A stretch of 17,782 nucleotides of DNA from Proteobacteria bacterium UBA6920 (lineage in GTDB: Bacteria > Pseudomonadota > Gammaproteobacteria > SG8-11), in assembly GCA_002448875.1 (NCBI GenBank), contig DKAS01000027.1:1-17782 (forward strand), written 5' to 3'. Position numbers and translations under genes: made by a program. Within the stretch, counting starts at the first letter, position 1. The number at the start of each line of letters is the position of its first letter. Shown here piece after piece: positions 1-7,525 of this stretch. The notes beneath the pieces were generated by a model, which was not told the DNA's origin, ran no database searches, and was given only the letters and a program-made list of their open reading frames with translations.

Positions 1-4
1 GCTC

Positions 5-155
5 GACCAGCGCCCTCCCTGGCGCTGGACGTCCCGGCAAAGCGGACCGGCGTCGCTGCCACGGTCGGGAAAGCGATAATATGATTTTCTTGTCACGATT
101 CTAGGTGGCTGGCATCCCGTGATGTGATGCGTCGGGTGCGTTCTACGCACCGTCC
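5..155. repeat. Intergenic direct repeat, copy 1
   Basis: This copy begins with a perfect hairpin (CCAGCGCC 7-14, GGCGCTGG 21-28) followed by sequence closely matching copy 2, for example GTCCCGGCAAAGCGGACCGG against GTCCCTGAAAAGTGGATCGG, then GGGAAAG and an AATATG-TTTTCTT block. It ends near the hairpin GGTGCGT-TCT-ACGCACC at 135-151. The unit may extend left of the window. Function is unknown; the layout resembles REP/MITE-like intergenic palindromic elements, which is an inference. Confidence 0.65.
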
Positions 156-181
156 GTCCCGGAGTGTGTGGTAAGGAAGGT

Positions 182-395
182 GTTCCCGCCCGCTTTTCGC
201 AGCGGCCCCGATCCACTTTTCCGGGACCGCAAGAGCCACATCCCTGTAGGCTAGCCCAGCGCCCTCCCTGGCGCTGGACGTCCCTGAAAAGTGGATCGGC
301 GCCGCAGCCGCGGCCGGGAAAGTGGTAATATGTTTTCTTTATCAAAATCGCGGTGTTCTGGCGCCCGCGTTGTATTGCGTAGCGCACCGTCATGA
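182..395. repeat. Intergenic direct repeat, copy 2, with flanking inverted arms
   Basis: The copy proper runs from about 253 and repeats the hairpin (CCAGCGCC 256-263, GGCGCTGG 270-277). It is also flanked by long imperfect inverted arms: positions 210-226 (GATCCACTTTTCCGGGA) match the reverse complement of 281-297 with one mismatch, and the similarity extends outward to about 182 and 325. Transcribed in either direction this would fold into a long stem carrying an internal hairpin. The right end (about 363-395) matches copy 1 only weakly. Confidence 0.6.
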
Positions 396-439
396 TCGTG
401 CTGGAAACCTTTGTCGGCCCCCCCGGGTCCAACCAGGCA

Positions 440-469
440 CTTGAAATCAGCCCCGGCCGACCTCCATAT
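440..469 (+). promoter_or_regulatory. Sigma32 (heat-shock) type promoter of htpX
   Basis: CTTGAAA at 440-446 is a perfect sigma32 -35 element. After a 15-base spacer comes CTCCATAT at 462-469, one base from the consensus CCCCATAT. The htpX start codon lies 38 bases downstream. In E. coli htpX is an RpoH-dependent heat-shock gene (established knowledge), so position and match support the call. Confidence 0.75.
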
Positions 470-507
470 CCGGCCATGCCGTAACGTACTTTTTCCGGAG
501 CTTCTGT

Positions 508-1389
508 ATGAAAAGAGTTTTCCTGTTTGTCGCCACTAACTTTGCGATCATGCTGGTGTTGAGCGCATCGCTGCGGATTCTGGGCATCGACCGGTATCTG
601 TATACCAGCGGCTCCGGCCTGGATATCAATTCCCTGCTGATCATTGCCGGTGTCATGGGTTTCGGCGGTTCATTTTTCTTGCTGGCGATTTCCAAATGGA
701 TGGCCAAACGCTCCACCCGCGCCCGCGTCATCGACAGCCCGCGCAGCGAGGGCGAGGCGTGGCTGGTGGCCACGGTGCGGCGTCAGGCCCAGGAGGCCGG
801 CATTGGCATGCCGGAGGTGGCGATCTACGATTCTCCGGACGTCAACGCGTTTGCCACCGGCGCTTCCCGTAACAACTCCCTGGTGGCGGTGAGCAGCGGC
901 TTGTTGCAGCGCATGACCCGCGACGAGGCGGAAGCGGTATTGGGACACGAGATCACCCATGTGGCCAACGGCGACATGGTGACCCTGGCCTTGATCCAGG
1001 GGGTGGTCAACACCTTTGTCTTTTTCTTCTCGCGGGTGATCGGTCAGCTGGTGGACCGGGTGATTCTGAAAAATGAACGCGGTTACGGGCCGGCGTATTG
1101 GGTTACCACTATCGTCGCCGAACTGGTTCTTGGTATTCTCGCCAGCATGATCGTCATGTGGTTCAGCCGGCAGCGGGAATTCCGCGCCGACCAGGGCGGG
1201 GCGGCGTTGAGCACCCGCACGAAGATGATCGCCGCGCTGCAGCGCCTGCAGCAGGCGGCGCACCCGGCCGAGTTGCCGGACCAGCTGGCGGCCTTCGGCA
1301 TTTCCGGCCGACGAATGCAGGGTTTGCAGCGCCTGTTCATGTCGCACCCGCCGCTGGAAGAGCGCATCGCCGCGCTGCGCAACGCCTGA
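508..1389 (+). CDS. htpX: Membrane zinc metalloprotease HtpX (M48B)
   Basis: HtpX is an inner-membrane zinc endopeptidase that works with FtsH in quality control of membrane proteins. The product is 293 residues, the same length as the E. coli enzyme. Hydrophobic segments lie near residues 4-25 and 42-62, with two more after the active site. The zinc-binding HEITH motif is at residues 147-151, with E148 catalytic, and the third ligand is E224 in the REFRAD motif. The C-terminal HPPLEERI motif typical of M48 proteases is present. The ATG at 508 follows a weak GGAG and gives the full first membrane helix. A sigma32-like promoter lies just upstream. It converges on the cobD gene. Confidence 0.96.
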   Translation: MKRVFLFVATNFAIMLVLSASLRILGIDRYLYTSGSGLDINSLLIIAGVMGFGGSFFLLAISKWMAKRSTRARVIDSPRSEGEAWLVATVRRQAQEAGIGMPEVAIYDSPDVNAFATGASRNNSLVAVSSGLLQRMTRDEAEAVLGHEITHVANGDMVTLALIQGVVNTFVFFFSRVIGQLVDRVILKNERGYGPAYWVTTIVAELVLGILASMIVMWFSRQREFRADQGGAALSTRTKMIAALQRLQQAAHPAELPDQLAAFGISGRRMQGLQRLFMSHPPLEERIAALRNA

Positions 1390-1399
1390 AAACCGACTG

Positions 1400-1441
1400 G
1401 TGCCGCCGTTGCCCGCCTGTCATGGCTGGGAGCGGCGGCAC
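1400..1441. terminator. Bidirectional hairpin between convergent htpX and cobD
   Basis: A perfect 9-base inverted repeat, GTGCCGCCG (1400-1408) and CGGCGGCAC (1433-1441), extendable by two pairs, sits in the 59-base gap between two convergent genes. There is no T-run on either side, so it may be a weak or factor-assisted terminator or an mRNA 3'-end stabiliser. Confidence 0.45.
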
Positions 1442-1448
1442 AGTGAGT

Positions 1449-2378
1449 TCAGCGGGCAGCGAGCAGCCACAGTCCGCCGGCGGCTGCCAGCGCGGCGAGC
1501 CACAGTATCATCGTGTCGCGCAGCAAACGCAGCGCCCGTTCGATATCGGCAGCCGTCGCCGCGGGCCCCATCCCCAGGGGCGGACGTTCAACGAAGTGTC
1601 CATGGTACCAGGCGGGTCCGCCCAGGCGGATGCCCAGGCTGCCGGCGCCGGCGGCCATCACCGGTCCGGCATTGGGGCTGCTCCAGGTGCGCGCCTGTTG
1701 ACGCCAGCAGACCAGGGCGTTGCGGGTCTGGCCACACAGGCTGTAGCCAAGGGCGGTCAGGCGCGCGGGCAGGTAGTTGAGCAGATCATCGAGGCGGGCG
1801 GCGGCCCAGCCGAAATCCCGGTAACGGTCGTTGCGGTAACCCCACATGGCGTCCAGGGTGTTGCTCAGGCGATAGCACAGCACGCCGGGGGCGCCGGCGA
1901 CGATGAACCAGAAGACGGCGCCGAACAGGGCATCGTTGCCGTTTTCCAGCACCGATTCCACCGTCGCCTTGGTCACATCCTCTTCCAGCATCGCATCGGT
2001 ATCGCGGCTGACCATCATGCCCACCTGGCGCCGCGCCAGGCGCAGGTCGCCGGCCTGCAGCGCTGCGTGCACGCGGCGCGCATGCTGCGCCAGGCTGGTC
2101 CAGCCTATAGCCAGATAGAGCAGGGTGAGCTGCAGGAGCATGCCCGGCAGGCCGCGGTCCAGCCAGGCAACCAGGGCGGTCGCCGGTGCCAGCAGGCAGA
2201 GCAGCGCCAGGGCGCCGCGCAGGCGGCGTGCCGAGGCATGGCCCTGGGGCGCACCGTAGAACAGCTTTTCCACGCGCTGGGCGAGGCGGCCAAAACCCAC
2301 CAGTGGGTGCCAGCGCGGCGGTTCACCGAAGGCGCGGTCCAGCAACAGCGCGCCCAGCAGCAGCAATAGGGTAGTCAC
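1449..2378 (-). CDS. cobD: Adenosylcobinamide-phosphate synthase (CobD/CbiB)
   Basis: This integral membrane enzyme attaches the aminopropanol phosphate arm to adenosylcobyric acid, a late step of cobalamin assembly. The 309-residue product matches the family length. It starts with a hydrophobic segment followed by the conserved DRAFGEPPRWHPLVGFGR stretch, and the middle carries the motif ESVLENGNDALFGAVFWF with several membrane helices. The start is GTG at 2378, with a GGGGAT stretch about 9 bases upstream. It is the last gene of a cobJ-ferredoxin-cobD unit, 37 bases after the ferredoxin gene. The symbol follows Pseudomonas usage; Salmonella calls this enzyme CbiB. Confidence 0.94.
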   Translation of the reverse strand: MTTLLLLLGALLLDRAFGEPPRWHPLVGFGRLAQRVEKLFYGAPQGHASARRLRGALALLCLLAPATALVAWLDRGLPGMLLQLTLLYLAIGWTSLAQHARRVHAALQAGDLRLARRQVGMMVSRDTDAMLEEDVTKATVESVLENGNDALFGAVFWFIVAGAPGVLCYRLSNTLDAMWGYRNDRYRDFGWAAARLDDLLNYLPARLTALGYSLCGQTRNALVCWRQQARTWSSPNAGPVMAAGAGSLGIRLGGPAWYHGHFVERPPLGMGPAATAADIERALRLLRDTMILWLAALAAAGGLWLLAAR

Positions 2379-2415
2379 GGTGAGGGGATCCCCGGCAGAC
2401 GCCCGCGGGCGGGCG

Positions 2416-2772
2416 TCAGGCTTCGGCCAGCGCCGGGCCGCGGTGATAAATCAGATCTTCCACCGGCTCGCCGCCCACCAGGTGCTGGGCGATGATGCGG
2501 TCGAGATTGCTTTCGGTGACGTTGTAATACCAGATGCCATCCGGCTGCACGCAGACGATGGGGCCGGATTTGCAGGTGGCGAAGCAGAAGGTGCGGGTGC
2601 GTTTGACGCGCAAATCGCCCTGATCCAGGCCGGCGGCCTTGAATTTCTCGCCCAGGGTTTCGAACAGTTTTTGCGATGCGCCGTCCTCGGTGCAGCGCGG
2701 GCCGACGCAGACCAGCAGGTGGCGGCGGTAAAGGCCCATCTTGGGTTTTTCCATCGGTTTGCTATCACTCAT
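2416..2772 (-). CDS. Thioredoxin-fold (2Fe-2S) ferredoxin of the cob operon
   Basis: The 118-residue protein has the cysteine pattern of shared-fold 2Fe-2S ferredoxins: C22 and C27 in CVGPRC, then C63 and C67 in CFATC, followed by a GPIVCVQPDGIWY stretch typical of the family. It has no signal peptide, so it is cytoplasmic. The start codon overlaps the end of cobJ by 8 bases (ATGAGTGA), which implies translational coupling. Similar small ferredoxins occur in other B12 operons (for example CbiW of Bacillus megaterium). A role in supplying electrons to a corrin-ring or cobalt reduction step is an inference from position. An extra cysteine, C74, is present. Confidence 0.85.
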   Translation of the reverse strand: MSDSKPMEKPKMGLYRRHLLVCVGPRCTEDGASQKLFETLGEKFKAAGLDQGDLRVKRTRTFCFATCKSGPIVCVQPDGIWYYNVTESNLDRIIAQHLVGGEPVEDLIYHRGPALAEA

Positions 2773-4123
2773 CGGTGCTGGACTCGTTGCTCTCGACCGG
2801 CGCAGGAGCGTGATCCGTCAGGCGCACATGGCGCTGCAGGAGCGCCAGATCGAAGGGGGTGTTGCGGGTCAGCAGCAGGGAATACTCCAGCTGACGCCGG
2901 CCATTGACGAAGTGCACGCCATGCAGCATGTTGTTGCGGGCGGTAAACCAGACCTGCTGTTCGTTGTTCCAGGGAACATGCAGGTGAAAGTGCTCGTTCA
3001 TGAAATTCAGGCGGTCGCCCTTGCGTTGCAGATCGCGGGCGGTAATGAACAGTTCGGCGACGCTGCTGGTGGCGGAGCGTACCACCGCCCGCAGCTTGCC
3101 CCAGGTGCGTATCAACTCGAAAACTTCCTCCAGCTGCCCCGGTTGCGCCGCCACCGCCTGATTGGCGCCGGCATGGTCGTCGCCGTTGGCTTCGGCCACC
3201 GCCGCGAACATTTCCACCAGCGGTGCTTCGAAGTGGCGGGCGGCATCCTGCAGGGTGCTTTGCGGGTCGTCACGCAGATAGCGGCGCACGCAGGCTTTCC
3301 AGCCGGTCAGGCCCATGCTGAGGGAGCGGCCGGCACGTTCGCCGTCATGCGCTTCGCCGGTGAGCGCGTCGTATTTGTTGGCGTAGCCGCGCGGCGTCAC
3401 CATCAGACCCTCGCGCACGAAAGTGTGACTGTTGCCGATCAGCACCGTGGTCAGCATGCCGATGTCGCACTCGGCCATGTGCGCCAGGGTGGTGTGTTCG
3501 ATGCGCTGGCGGCTGCGATACGCCGACTTGATCAGGGCCACCGGCGTGCTGGGACTGCGGTGCTGCAACAGGATGCGCTGTGCTTCGACGATCTGGCCGG
3601 TGCGGCGGCCGCTTTTCGGGTTGTACAGTCCAACCACGAAATCGCCGCGGGCAGCGGCCTCCAGGCGGCGGGCGATGACCGGCCACGGCGTCAGCAGGTC
3701 CGACAGGGAAATGGAACAGAAATCATGGGTCAACGGCGCCCCGACCAGGGCGGCGCAGGAATTGAGAGCGGTGCTGCCGGGCACCACTTCCACGCCGATG
3801 CCGTCGTCGGGTTTCCAGCCGGATTGCAGCAGTACTTCGTAGGTGGGGCCGGCCATGCCGTAGACGCCGCTGTCACCGGAGGACACCAGGGCGACGATTT
3901 TCCCCTGGCGGGCGTGGGCCAGCGCCTCATGGCAACGGTCCAGCTCTTCGGTCATGCCCTTGCGGATCACCTGCTTGCCGGCGACCAGTTCCTGGACGAG
4001 TTTGATGTAAGTGGCGTAACCGATGATAACGTCAGCTTCGGCGATCGCCTGCCGCGCGCGCACCGACATGTGCTGTTCGCTGCCGGGGCCGAGCCCGACG
4101 AGAATGATTTTGCCGTTACCCAT
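2765..4123 (-). CDS. cobJ: Precorrin-3B C17-methyltransferase (CobJ/CbiH) with C-terminal ChuX/HutX-like extension
   Basis: Residues 1 to about 250 are a class III SAM-dependent tetrapyrrole methylase: GLGPGS at the N-terminus, SSGDSGVYGMAG, VPGSTALNSCAALVGAPL and the GLYNPKSGRR stretch, all characteristic of the C17 ring-contraction enzyme. The protein is 452 residues, roughly 200 longer than a plain CbiH/CobJ. The tail begins with a helical segment (DPQSTLQDAARHFEAPLVEM) and contains FHLHVPWNNEQQVWF and HGVHFVNG, which recall the ChuX/HutX heme-carrier family. It lacks the cysteine cluster expected of the iron-sulfur tail of CbiH60. AAAAGGTGA is well placed before the ATG. It is the first gene after the riboswitch. 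Confidence 0.9.
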   Translation of the reverse strand: MGNGKIILVGLGPGSEQHMSVRARQAIAEADVIIGYATYIKLVQELVAGKQVIRKGMTEELDRCHEALAHARQGKIVALVSSGDSGVYGMAGPTYEVLLQSGWKPDDGIGVEVVPGSTALNSCAALVGAPLTHDFCSISLSDLLTPWPVIARRLEAAARGDFVVGLYNPKSGRRTGQIVEAQRILLQHRSPSTPVALIKSAYRSRQRIEHTTLAHMAECDIGMLTTVLIGNSHTFVREGLMVTPRGYANKYDALTGEAHDGERAGRSLSMGLTGWKACVRRYLRDDPQSTLQDAARHFEAPLVEMFAAVAEANGDDHAGANQAVAAQPGQLEEVFELIRTWGKLRAVVRSATSSVAELFITARDLQRKGDRLNFMNEHFHLHVPWNNEQQVWFTARNNMLHGVHFVNGRRQLEYSLLLTRNTPFDLALLQRHVRLTDHAPAPVESNESSTDE

Positions 4124-4230
4124 GTGTCACCTTTTCTGCCGGATCCGGGGAAAAGACAGGGCAAAGCGCAGGGGGAAGCCACGGGTTACACAGCCAGGTG
4201 TACCGGGCATCGCCCGCCGCAATGCCAACC

Positions 4231-4440
4231 AAGGTCTGCAGGCCGGTCTCCGGGCTTACGGGGACGCCTGAAGCGTCGATGAACCGCCTTCCCGCACAGT
4301 GCGCAGTGGCGTCATGGTTCATCGCAACCCGTTTACCGTTGCGGGGGCAGCGCCGGCTTTGGGTGGCAGGAATCCACCGCGCACCGGCTTCCCGTTTCAT
4401 CCTGCGGCCAAGGGGGCGCGGGACACCTGAAGCAGATGGG
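4231..4440 (-). promoter_or_regulatory. Cobalamin (AdoCbl) riboswitch
   Basis: Read on the minus strand, the stretch holds the conserved cobalamin-riboswitch blocks in order: GGGAAGCCGGTG (4382-4393), the core GCCCCCGCAACGGTAA (around 4333-4350), a GGGAAGGCGG stretch, and the B12 box AAGCCCGGAGACCGGCCTGC (4238-4257). It lies about 110 bases before cobJ and directly after its promoter. No hairpin with a T-run follows, so control is probably at translation; a short ACACCT just downstream could pair with the cobJ ribosome binding site. When the cofactor is bound it should lower expression of cobJ, the ferredoxin and cobD. Confidence 0.93.
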
Positions 4441-4443
4441 CGT

Positions 4444-4473
4444 ACCATAACCAGGGAGTGTCGGGTTTGTCAA
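4444..4473 (-). promoter_or_regulatory. Sigma70-type promoter of the riboswitch-cobJ operon
   Basis: On the minus strand a perfect TTGACA (4468-4473) is followed, 18 bases on, by TATGGT (4444-4449), which matches TATAAT at four positions. The predicted start of transcription (about 4437) falls at the 5' end of the riboswitch, which supports the call. Confidence 0.65.
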
Positions 4474-4601
4474 TTGCCATCGGGGCGCGGTCCAGAGAAG
4501 TGCATGCGGTTTCACCGCGCCAGGGTTGCGGTTCGCGGTGGGACGCTGTTTTGGGGAAGCTTGTCCCTAGCCACGGCGGGACGGCGGGATAGGGTTCGCG
4601 G

Positions 4602-5570
4602 ATGAACTACCATTTATTGTTGCAACACCGGGCGATCAATTTCCTGCAATCACTGGCGTTGCTGGGCTTGCTGGCCGGCCTGCTGACTTATCTGGCCTAT
4701 GTCATCGTCGGCGAGTCCCTGGCCTGGTTCAGTGGCACGCTGGTACTGATGCTGTATTTGGGCAATTCGCTGGTCACACCCTGGTTTGTCCTGCGCATGT
4801 ACGGCGCCAGTGAAATCAGCCCGCAACAGGCGCCGGAACTGTATGAAATCCTGGAAATTATCGCCCGGCGCGCGGGACTGCCGCGCCTGCCACGCCTGTA
4901 CTATGTGCCCAGTCACGTGGTCAATGCGTTCACCATCGGCAGCCGGGAGGACGCCGCCATCGCGGTATCCGCCGGCCTGCTGCGCCGTCTGGCGCCGGTC
5001 GAGCTGGCGGCGATATTCAGCCATGAGATCGCGCACATACGACATAACGATATCCGGGTGATGACCTTTGCCGATCTTGCCGGACGCCTGACCAAGCTGC
5101 TGTCGCTGCTGGGCCAGGCGATGATCATCATCAGTCTGCCGCTGGTGCTGTTTACGCGGATGCAACTGCCCTGGCTGCCGCTGCTGTTGCTGCTGCTGGC
5201 GCCCCTGGCCGCCGATTTGATCCAGCTGGGTTTATCCCGGGTGCGGGAGTATGACGCCGATCGCCTGGCCGCGGAGTTGCTGGGGGATGCGCGGCCGCTG
5301 GCGGCAGCCCTGGCCAAGATCGAATATTATCAACACAGCCTGCTGCGCAGTTTTTCGCTGACGGCACATAAGAATCCTGAACCCTCGCTGCTGCGCACCC
5401 ATCCGCCCACCCAGCAGCGAATCGAGCGCCTGCTGGCCTACCAGCAAAGGCTGCCTGGCTTACAGGGCGAAGTGCAGACCGTGCGTGGCCAGGGCGACGT
5501 CTGGCCGGCGGGTTTCAGCGGTCGTCAGGCGGCGGTTCCGCGCCGGCATTTTCCCGGTTTCTGGTACTGA
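4602..5570 (+). CDS. M48 family membrane metalloprotease (second HtpX-like protein)
   Basis: A 322-residue protease with the same plan as HtpX: two N-terminal membrane helices (about 14-35 and 40-60), a zinc motif HEIAH at residues 141-145, two further helices around residues 165-205, the third ligand E216 in VREYDAD and the C-terminal HPPTQQRIERLL motif. The sequence differs clearly from the HtpX at the left end of the window, so this is a paralogous subfamily and not a recent duplicate. The ATG at 4602 has only a weak upstream GGG. No sigma32-like element was found upstream. It lies alone between the divergent cobJ promoter and the histidine kinase; the link with B12 genes is probably positional only. 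Confidence 0.9.
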   Translation: MNYHLLLQHRAINFLQSLALLGLLAGLLTYLAYVIVGESLAWFSGTLVLMLYLGNSLVTPWFVLRMYGASEISPQQAPELYEILEIIARRAGLPRLPRLYYVPSHVVNAFTIGSREDAAIAVSAGLLRRLAPVELAAIFSHEIAHIRHNDIRVMTFADLAGRLTKLLSLLGQAMIIISLPLVLFTRMQLPWLPLLLLLLAPLAADLIQLGLSRVREYDADRLAAELLGDARPLAAALAKIEYYQHSLLRSFSLTAHKNPEPSLLRTHPPTQQRIERLLAYQQRLPGLQGEVQTVRGQGDVWPAGFSGRQAAVPRRHFPGFWY

Positions 5571-5611
5571 CCGGGTGCGCAGTTGCGGCGCGACTCTTAG
5601 CATTTTTCACG

Positions 5612-5643
5612 ATATACAAATACGTAAGCGGAAATATACAAAT
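5612..5643. repeat. Pair of direct repeats ATATACAAAT upstream of the GAF kinase
   Basis: The 10-base word ATATACAAAT occurs at 5612-5621 and again at 5634-5643, exactly 22 bases apart, about two helical turns. The surrounding 207-base gap (5571-5777) is AT-rich compared with the genes. This spacing suits a protein that binds one DNA face, but the regulator is unknown. Confidence 0.45.
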
Positions 5644-5725
5644 TCTCTGCTGCGTCTCGCGTCCAATTTTGATTGCGATCTTCATCACAGTTCCCACTGC
5701 TGAACCTTGTATTAAGTGATATTTT

Positions 5726-5753
5726 TTTACAGTATTGAACGATTGTGTAGGGT
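5726..5753 (+). promoter_or_regulatory. Possible promoter of the GAF histidine kinase gene
   Basis: TTTACA (5726-5731) is one base from the sigma70 -35 consensus and is followed after 16 bases by TAGGGT (5748-5753), a poor -10 box. The position, 25 bases before the start codon, is suitable, but the match is weak. Confidence 0.28.
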
Positions 5754-5777
5754 GTTCGTCTCCGGGGTTTTAGATTT

Positions 5778-7118
5778 ATGCAATGGCAATCTTCCGTTTC
5801 CGGCGCGCCGATGACCGAGTTCGGTGCGCCCTCCGCTGATAGTCATGCCTTCTTTGGCGTGGAACAACAGCATCCATTTTTCAAATTACAGCAGCAGGCG
5901 CTGGAGATGATCGCGCTGGGCAGGCCGGTATCAGAGACTCTGGCGCTGCTGGCTCTGTTCCTGGAGAGCGTGATCGCCGACAGCTACTGCGCTATCCTCA
6001 TGGTGGAGGATGACGGTAAGCGTTTGTGCGTAGGCGCGGCGCCCAGTCTGCCGCGCAGCTTCAGTGAAGCTTTCAACGGCTTCGCCATCGGGCCGGGCCA
6101 GGCCGCCTGTGGTACCGCCGCCTATCGCCGCCAGCCGGTGATCTGCGCGGACATCGCCAGCGACCCCCTGTGGGAGAATTACCGGGACTGGGTGATGGCA
6201 TCGTTTGACATCCGCGCTGCCTGGTCGCAACCCGTCTTTTGTTCGAAAAATCACGTGATCGGCACCTTCTCCGTGTTTCGGCGCCTTACCGGCGTACCCG
6301 GCGACAGCGATCTCCGCCTGATCGAGCGTTGCAAACACCTGGCCAGTATCGCTATCGAGAAGCATTGCAATGAATACGCCCTGCAGCAGGCGCTGATCAA
6401 GGCGGAAGCCGGCAACGCCGCCAAAACGGTGTTTCTCGCCAATGTCAGTCATGAGCTGCTGACCCCCTTGAATGCGATCATCGGTTATACCGATCTGCTG
6501 GCCGAGGAAGCCAACGACCGGCTGGGGGGAAAGTTTCGTGGCGATGTGGAACACATTCGCACGGCATCAAAAAATCTGCTGCAGATTCTCAACAACGTGT
6601 TGCACCTGACCCAGCTCAATAGCGATGAGGTAAAGGTCATGCCGCAGCGTTTCGACATCGGCGCCGCGGTCAGTGAGGTCGTTGCCCGATTTCACCCCAT
6701 GATGGTGGCCAGGAAACTGCGGCTGGTCACCCGTCTACCGCAGACTCCGCTGGTGGCGCAGTCCGATCCTGGCAAGTATCAGCAGATCCTCGGTCACTTG
6801 CTGGACAACGCGATCAAGTTCTGCGATCAGGGCAGCATCGAAATCTGCATTGCCGTCGAGGGGCAGGGCAAGAGACAAACGGTGGTGTTGAAGGTCAGTG
6901 ACAGCGGCATCGGCATCGAAGCCGAAAAGATCGCTTCGATTTTCGATGTCTTCACCCAGGCCGATCAGTCCTGCACCCGGCAGCACGGCGGCGTGGGTCT
7001 GGGCCTGGCGGTTTGCGCCGGCCTGGGCAAACTGTTGCATGGCGCGTTCTCCATCAACAGCGCGCCCGGCGAAGGCAGCACCTTTATTTTCAGCATGCCG
7101 CTGCACTGGTCGGCCTAG
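5778..7118 (+). CDS. Soluble GAF-domain sensor histidine kinase
   Basis: The 446-residue protein has a GAF-type sensor region at about residues 50-190, a HisKA domain with the phospho-acceptor H225 in NVSHELLTPLNAIIGY, and an HATPase domain with the N box LLDNAIKF, the G1 box SDSGIGIE, the F box FDVFTQAD and the G2 box GGVGLGLAV. No membrane helix or signal peptide is visible, so it should sense a cytoplasmic cue. GAF domains bind small ligands such as cyclic nucleotides or tetrapyrroles; the ligand here cannot be told. No response regulator is encoded beside it. Its stop codon shares the CTAG palindrome with the stop of the convergent cobE gene. A second ATG at 5811 is an alternative start. 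Confidence 0.92.
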   Translation: MQWQSSVSGAPMTEFGAPSADSHAFFGVEQQHPFFKLQQQALEMIALGRPVSETLALLALFLESVIADSYCAILMVEDDGKRLCVGAAPSLPRSFSEAFNGFAIGPGQAACGTAAYRRQPVICADIASDPLWENYRDWVMASFDIRAAWSQPVFCSKNHVIGTFSVFRRLTGVPGDSDLRLIERCKHLASIAIEKHCNEYALQQALIKAEAGNAAKTVFLANVSHELLTPLNAIIGYTDLLAEEANDRLGGKFRGDVEHIRTASKNLLQILNNVLHLTQLNSDEVKVMPQRFDIGAAVSEVVARFHPMMVARKLRLVTRLPQTPLVAQSDPGKYQQILGHLLDNAIKFCDQGSIEICIAVEGQGKRQTVVLKVSDSGIGIEAEKIASIFDVFTQADQSCTRQHGGVGLGLAVCAGLGKLLHGAFSINSAPGEGSTFIFSMPLHWSA

Positions 7119-7525
7119 CGCTGACCGCTGTCGTCGCGCACTCTGGCGATGGAGACGGTGGCATGTTTGCCGTCCGCGCCGCGATATTTATACTTTTCGA
7201 TCACCAGCCCGCTCATGGCCACATCCGCCGCCAGCAGGGCGGCGGCTTCGGCGACCGCCGGCGTTCCCATGTATTTGCGCACCGTTTCCGACGGATTGGG
7301 CACCGGCACGCCGGACAATTCGTCGGCGCTGTAGAAACGCAGCGGCCAGCGGAACAGTTGTGCCAGTTGCAGAATGCCGGCTTCATCGTTTTTCCGATCT
7401 ATGCTCGCCAGGGCCGCGACTGCCTGCGGTGTCACACCGGCCTGCCGCAGGGCGGTTTCCACCGCCTGGCGCAGGGTCAGCAGGGAGGTGTCGCGATCGC
7501 AACCGATGCCGACGGCGACGCGCAT
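7115..7525 (-). CDS. cobE: CobE / C-terminal domain of CbiG
   Basis: The 136-residue product starts MRVAVGIGCDRDTS, the typical opening of CobE and of the CbiG C-terminal domain, and continues with SIDRKNDEAGILQLAQ and YSADEL. In other bacteria this domain is fused to the rest of CbiG; here it is a separate gene. The frame is open further upstream, but the ATG at 7525 overlaps the cbiG stop as ATGA, so that start is preferred. CobE is needed for cobalamin synthesis in Pseudomonas-type pathways, although its exact reaction is unclear. Confidence 0.88.
   Translation of the reverse strand: MRVAVGIGCDRDTSLLTLRQAVETALRQAGVTPQAVAALASIDRKNDEAGILQLAQLFRWPLRFYSADELSGVPVPNPSETVRKYMGTPAVAEAAALLAADVAMSGLVIEKYKYRGADGKHATVSIARVRDDSGQR

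Larger units (their letters stand above)
1..507. other. Intergenic region upstream of htpX, rich in repeats
   Basis: No credible gene is visible in this stretch. It holds two direct copies of a roughly 145-base element, several hairpins (CCAGCGCC/GGCGCTGG twice, GGTGCGT/ACGCACC at 135-151) and, at the right end, a sigma32-like promoter for htpX. A minus-strand reading frame at 447-773 overlaps htpX and looks like a shadow. Confidence 0.7.

Noticed and set aside
1..507. The left-end repeats as a CRISPR array
   Set aside because: Only two long imperfect copies with no short regular repeat-spacer pattern and no cas genes.
1098..2369. Plus-strand frame of 423 codons across htpX and cobD
   Set aside because: It overlaps the 3' part of htpX out of frame and runs antisense to cobD; composition is rich in A, G, Q and R as in typical shadow frames.
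2741..4282. Plus-strand open frame of 513 codons opposite cobJ
   Set aside because: It lies wholly antisense to the clear cobJ and ferredoxin genes, has no recognisable domain and reflects high GC in the third codon position of the opposite strand.
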